This document shows positions 53,220 through 56,116 of a stretch of DNA of 56,116 bases, in pieces. The notes beneath the pieces were generated by a model that was not told the DNA's origin, did no database searches, and worked only from the letters and a program-made list of their open reading frames with translations. Position 1 is the stretch's first letter; each line of letters starts with the position of its first letter. The stretch comes from Candidatus Solincola quzhuomuensis (lineage in GTDB: Bacteria; Actinomycetota; Geothermincolia; Geothermincolales; RBG-13-55-18), in NCBI GenBank assembly GCA_015711855.1, contig JACVJF010000005.1, positions 1 to 56,116 on the forward strand, given 5' to 3'. The position numbers and the translations under genes are program-made.

Positions 53220-54071
53220 ATGCCTATCGATCTTTCCGTGGTGGGGAAAGAGCTCCCCGCTCTGGACTACGAGTATACGATCAGGGACGTGATACTTTAT
53301 GCCCTGGGTGTGGGAGCCGGGTACGAGGACGAAGACCTGAAGTTCGTCTACGAGAACGGACTTCAGGTGCTACCGACGTTCGGCGTCATCCCTCCTTTCC
53401 CGGCCCTCATGGGTCTGGTGAACGTGGAGGGGGTGAACATCAACCTGGTGATGCTGGTCCACGGGGAACAGTACCTGGAAGTGCGCAAACACCCCATTCC
53501 CACGCAGGGGAAACTCACATCCAAGCCCAGGATCGCCGCCGTGTGGGACAAGACCAAGGGTGCGGTCATCGACCTCGACGTGGAGACGGTGGACGAATCG
53601 GGCGAAGTGGTCTTCTTCAACACCTTCTCCAGCTTCATAAGAGGCGAGGGCGGCTTCGGTGGAGAGCGCGGGCCTGAGCCGGGGAACGAGCCTCCGGATC
53701 GCGATCCGGACAAGGTGGTGGAGATGAAGACCCTCCCCACGCAAGCCATGATCTACCGCCTTTCCGGGGATTACAACCCCCTGCACATCGACCCCAACTT
53801 CGCCAAGATGGCCGGTTTCGACCGCCCCATCCTGCATGGGCTCTGCACCTTCGGTCATGCGGGGCGGGCGGTGCTCAAGGAATATTGCGGCAACGACCCG
53901 GCAAAATTCAAGGCCATCAAGGTGCGCTTCAGCCGACCCGTTTGGCCGGGGGACACCATCGTGACCCAGATGTGGAAGGAGTCGGAGGAGAAGATAATCT
54001 TCAGGTGCACCACCAAGGAGCGCCCCGACGAATATTGCATCACCAACGCCGCGGTGTGGCTGAACGCATAG
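53220..54071 (+). CDS. MaoC-like enoyl-CoA hydratase 2
   Basis: A 283-residue double-hotdog protein. The N-terminal hotdog starts RDVILYALGVGAGYED, and the C-terminal one has the hydratase-2 motif YRLSGDYNPLHIDPNFAKMAGF followed by ILHGLCTFG, with the catalytic aspartate and histidine. It would hydrate trans-2-enoyl-CoA to the (3R)-hydroxyacyl-CoA used by the adjoining SDR. Together they equal eukaryotic MFE-2 without the sterol-carrier domain. ATG 53220 follows AAGGGG. A strong terminator ends the operon. Confidence 0.9.
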   Translation: MPIDLSVVGKELPALDYEYTIRDVILYALGVGAGYEDEDLKFVYENGLQVLPTFGVIPPFPALMGLVNVEGVNINLVMLVHGEQYLEVRKHPIPTQGKLTSKPRIAAVWDKTKGAVIDLDVETVDESGEVVFFNTFSSFIRGEGGFGGERGPEPGNEPPDRDPDKVVEMKTLPTQAMIYRLSGDYNPLHIDPNFAKMAGFDRPILHGLCTFGHAGRAVLKEYCGNDPAKFKAIKVRFSRPVWPGDTIVTQMWKESEEKIIFRCTTKERPDEYCITNAAVWLNA

Positions 54072-54081
54072 CGCGAACTTG

Positions 54082-54112
54082 AAAAAGGGCGGGTTTATCC
54101 CGCCCTTTTTCT
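54082..54112. terminator. Bidirectional intrinsic terminator
   Basis: AAAAA, then GGGCGGG (54087-54093), loop TTTAT, CCCGCCC (54099-54105), then TTTTT: a perfect stem with T-runs on either strand. It lies 11 bases after the MaoC stop and can also serve the minus-strand gene ending at 54200. Confidence 0.9.
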
Positions 54113-54199
54113 TTCTCCCTCGCCACGCGTGGCATCCTATGAGCGTCTAATTGTCGCCGCCCGACACTGCCGCCGGTACGGTGGACCGGCTTGTGACCC

Positions 54200-55201
54200 T
54201 TAGGACTGGGGGATGAAGTCCTCGTCTCGCACCAACTCCAAGGAGATGGCTTCCTCTGGGCAGGTGATCGTGCACAGCCCGCAACCCATGCATTTTTCCG
54301 GGTCCACCGAGCTCACCTCGGAGCCCTCCTCTCCGACCAGGGATAGGGCCCCGAAGAAACAGCGTTCCAGGCAAGTGCCGCAGCCCACGCATTTTTCGGC
54401 GTCCACTTTTGCCTGGAAACGGCTGGGATCGCAGAGATTTATCCCCTTGGATATGAGGGTGAAGGACATGCAGCAGTCGTCGCAGCAGTTGCAGATGAAG
54501 TGGCTATCCGTAGCGCGGTTCATGGTCACGTGGACCAGCCCGGCTTCCTCGCACTCCCGGATTATGCGCAGGGCTTCCTCCGTGCTCACCTCGCGGCCGC
54601 TGCCCCTCTCGATGGTATAATCCGCCGCCTTTCCCACTTGGAGGCATACTTCCACCGGTTTATCGCAGTTTCCCTCGATGAGGCGGCAGGTGCATTTGGT
54701 GACCGCCACCCTTCCGGAATCCCTTATGATGCGCTCCACGTCGTCATAAGCCAGGATGCGGGACCTCGCCTCCACCGGCTGCTGCACGGAGACGATGCGC
54801 GAGAACGGCTTGGGGAGCAACTTGGCTACCATACCGGCAAACTCCGGCCATTCCTCGGCCATGAAGCGTTTCCACAAGCGGTGATATTCCGGGGGTGCCT
54901 CCGGCCATAGTATGGAGGCGTCGTGGAATTGCACCAAGTCCCGGCACATGCGATACACCGTACCCTCGGGCTTTTCCGACTTGAAGATGAGGCCCTTGCG
55001 AAAGAGGGTTTTCAATCTCTCCGCCACTTCCGCCTCGGGAAGGCCCAGCTTCTCCGCAAGCTCCGGTAATGTCCCGGGAGTGGCCAGCAAGAGGCGGGCC
55101 TCTTCCTCGTCGGCGATCATGCGGAAAAGCTCGGGGATGAGCTTGCTCTGGGGCATGAGTACCCGGGTGGCCAGTTGCTGGTATAGGTCCTCGTCGTTCA
55201 T
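54200..55201 (-). CDS. Winged-helix-like/ferredoxin protein with two [4Fe-4S] motifs
   Basis: A 333-residue protein in three parts. The N-terminal 100 residues look like a winged helix-turn-helix (PGTLPELAEKLGLPEAEVAERLKTL, then a LIFKSEKPEGTVYR wing). A central cysteine-rich region follows with KCTCRLIEGNCDKPVEVC and CNCCDDCC. The C-terminus is a bacterial ferredoxin with CVGCGTCLERC and CMGCGLCTITCP. Related multi-cysteine ferredoxin-like proteins occur in anaerobes with acyl-CoA metabolism; no role is established. It could be an electron carrier or a redox- or cluster-sensing regulator. No DNA target is visible. Start ATG 55201 after GGGGAAGG. Confidence 0.78.
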   Translation of the reverse strand: MNDEDLYQQLATRVLMPQSKLIPELFRMIADEEEARLLLATPGTLPELAEKLGLPEAEVAERLKTLFRKGLIFKSEKPEGTVYRMCRDLVQFHDASILWPEAPPEYHRLWKRFMAEEWPEFAGMVAKLLPKPFSRIVSVQQPVEARSRILAYDDVERIIRDSGRVAVTKCTCRLIEGNCDKPVEVCLQVGKAADYTIERGSGREVSTEEALRIIRECEEAGLVHVTMNRATDSHFICNCCDDCCMSFTLISKGINLCDPSRFQAKVDAEKCVGCGTCLERCFFGALSLVGEEGSEVSSVDPEKCMGCGLCTITCPEEAISLELVRDEDFIPQS

Positions 55202-55248
55202 ATGCCTTCCCCTTTCTCCATCCTTAACCCGAAAGAAACTACGCGTTT

Positions 55249-55254
55249 ATTATA
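55249..55254 (-). promoter_or_regulatory. Candidate -10 for the ferredoxin-like gene
   Basis: TATAAT on the minus strand about 50 bases upstream of the start. TTGACC lies further upstream on the same strand but 21 bases away, too far for a standard promoter unless activated. Confidence 0.35.
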
Positions 55255-55322
55255 CTTCGGAAAGGACTTCATCGCGGTCAAAGCATAGTCGGGGGAATAG
55301 GGAACGACGCGCTAGGTCACGC

Positions 55323-55838
55323 TCAGTGCCCCTCCCGGTGACCGTCTTCACCGGTCGGAGCCGAGACCGGAGAGCCCTCTTCCTTGTCCTCACCGGCGGC
55401 GTGATCCTCTTCTTCCCGGGGCTCGCCCCCCTCTTCCTCGCCGCCGCCCGATTCCCATTCCTCCAAGCCGGGGTTGAGGGCCGAGGCCGCTTCCCGATGT
55501 CCCGCGGCCGTCCTAGAAAGAAGCTCGAGAAGGCTCGCGTGGGCCTCCTCGATGCCCGCCGGAACCCGTACTTGGCTCAGATCCCGGGCTCCTTCTTCCA
55601 GGATCGCGGCCATCTCCGTCAGAATCTCCGCCAGCTCTTGCTCTCGCCCTTCCTCCCCTTCATGTCGCAACTCGGCCAGCTCCTCCCCCAACCCTCCGAT
55701 CCTCGAGGCCAGCTCCTCGTTGATCTCGCGCATCTCCTTGAAGTAGGCTTCGCGGTCCGCGCTGCCGCATCCCGCCAACGGGAGGAGGACCGCGAGGGCG
55801 AGGACCAGTACCGCTCCCAAAAAGGTTTTCCCGCTCAT
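55323..55838 (-). CDS. Coiled-coil lipoprotein
   Basis: A 171-residue lipoprotein. The signal segment TFLGAVLVLALAVLLPLAGC ends in a lipobox. A helical region of about 90 residues rich in Glu, Leu and Arg (YFKEMREINEELASRIGGLG onward) suggests a coiled coil, followed by a disordered acidic tail (Glu/Gly/Asp/His) to the end. No enzyme motif is visible. ATG with GGAGG eight bases upstream. It may be a cell-surface or periplasm-like spacer protein; function unknown. Confidence 0.65.
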   Translation of the reverse strand: MSGKTFLGAVLVLALAVLLPLAGCGSADREAYFKEMREINEELASRIGGLGEELAELRHEGEEGREQELAEILTEMAAILEEGARDLSQVRVPAGIEEAHASLLELLSRTAAGHREAASALNPGLEEWESGGGEEEGGEPREEEDHAAGEDKEEGSPVSAPTGEDGHREGH

Positions 55839-55851
55839 TCGGTGTTCCTCC

Positions 55852-56116
55852 GTGATCTACCCCGCGAACTTAAAATAGGGCCGTTAAGCCGGAAACCGGA
55901 TGGTCGCCGTCGCTCGTTCCGATCGCCACCGTCCGCGGGCATTAGTATACATGAGGAGCGCCGGGGAGAGGGCCGAGACCGCCTCATGACCACGCCTCTT
56001 GCCGCAGCGGGCCTCCGCAGGGGATAAAGGTTTGCCGTGTACCCGCCTCCTTCCGTTTCCATGATCTACCCCGCCTACGTGAAATGAGGTCCTCTCGCGG
56101 GACATCGGATGATCGC
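55852..56116. repeat. Imperfect 56-bp direct repeat at the window edge
   Basis: GATCTACCCCGC begins at 55854 and at 56063, and GGATGGTCGCC (55898) matches GGATGATCGC (56107); the offset is 209 throughout. The second copy is cut by the window end. On the minus strand the first copy lies just upstream of the lipoprotein's ribosome site. No gene is seen in 55839-56116. Confidence 0.55.

Noticed and set aside
54912-56027. 371-codon open frame on the plus strand
   Set aside because: Spans the ferredoxin-like and lipoprotein genes in antisense; translation is low-complexity Ser/Arg/Pro.

Overview
The window is 56 kb of GC-rich, densely packed bacterial chromosome with many GTG and TTG starts, short ATGA/GTGA overlaps and strong AGGAGG ribosome sites. 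A complete division and cell-wall (dcw) cluster without ftsA, a meso-DAP-type MurE, a class E-like sortase, anaerobic iron-sulfur enzymes and a CAP/repeat surface protein together suggest an anaerobic, deep-branching actinobacterial lineage (Geothermincolia/OPB41/Coriobacteriia-like). That placement is inference from gene content; no 16S gene is present.

Layout. (1) 1-5896: tail of an unknown gene, a metallophosphoesterase, hisC, a D-2-hydroxyacid dehydrogenase and two unusual glycosyltransferases. (2) 6061-24050: MraZ-type operator repeats, then mraZ-rsmH-ftsL-ftsI-murE-murF-mraY-murD-ftsW-murG-murC-murB-ddl-ftsQ-ftsZ, all on the + strand. (3) 24216-28861: radical SAM protein, DUF2344 protein, RNase E/G and a sortase. 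(4) 29290-31034: a GEMM-I (cyclic di-GMP-type) riboswitch with a terminator hairpin, upstream of a secreted CAP-domain repeat protein. (5) 31149-38851: rplU-rpmA-obg-proB-proA-nadD-LCP/LytR_C-rsfS, a ribosome, proline and NAD housekeeping block. (6) 38884-39063: tRNA-Ala(GGC) with its own promoter and terminator. (7) 39378-40827: two paralogous lipoproteins. (8) 41272-43337: an acyl-CoA synthetase followed by a duplicated copy of its own 3' end. (9) 43462-49396, minus strand: two BcrB/BcrC/HgdB-like subunits, two HgdC-type activases, a truncated acetyl-CoA synthase (AcsB/CdhC)-like protein and a CooC-type ATPase. (10) 49680-56116: an AIM24 protein, a PrcB-domain lipoprotein, an SDR plus MaoC pair resembling a split multifunctional beta-oxidation enzyme, a winged-helix/ferredoxin protein and a coiled-coil lipoprotein.

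The best candidate for an undescribed system is region 9. It has the 2+2 subunit plan of ATP-driven benzoyl-CoA reductase (two cluster-binding subunits, two ASKHA activases). To this it adds a stand-alone module that matches the CoA-binding middle part of the acetyl-CoA synthase beta subunit, and the nickel-type ATPase that normally serves CODH/ACS. The neighbouring acyl-CoA ligase, SDR and MaoC genes fit an acyl-CoA context, but the substrate cannot be read from sequence.

Other notable structure: in-frame 168-bp tandem repeats in ftsQ, three 106-bp tandem repeats in front of proA, a 201-bp duplication whose two copies differ only at synonymous sites, an AT-rich patch inside murB, and an 83-nt ftsW/murG overlap.
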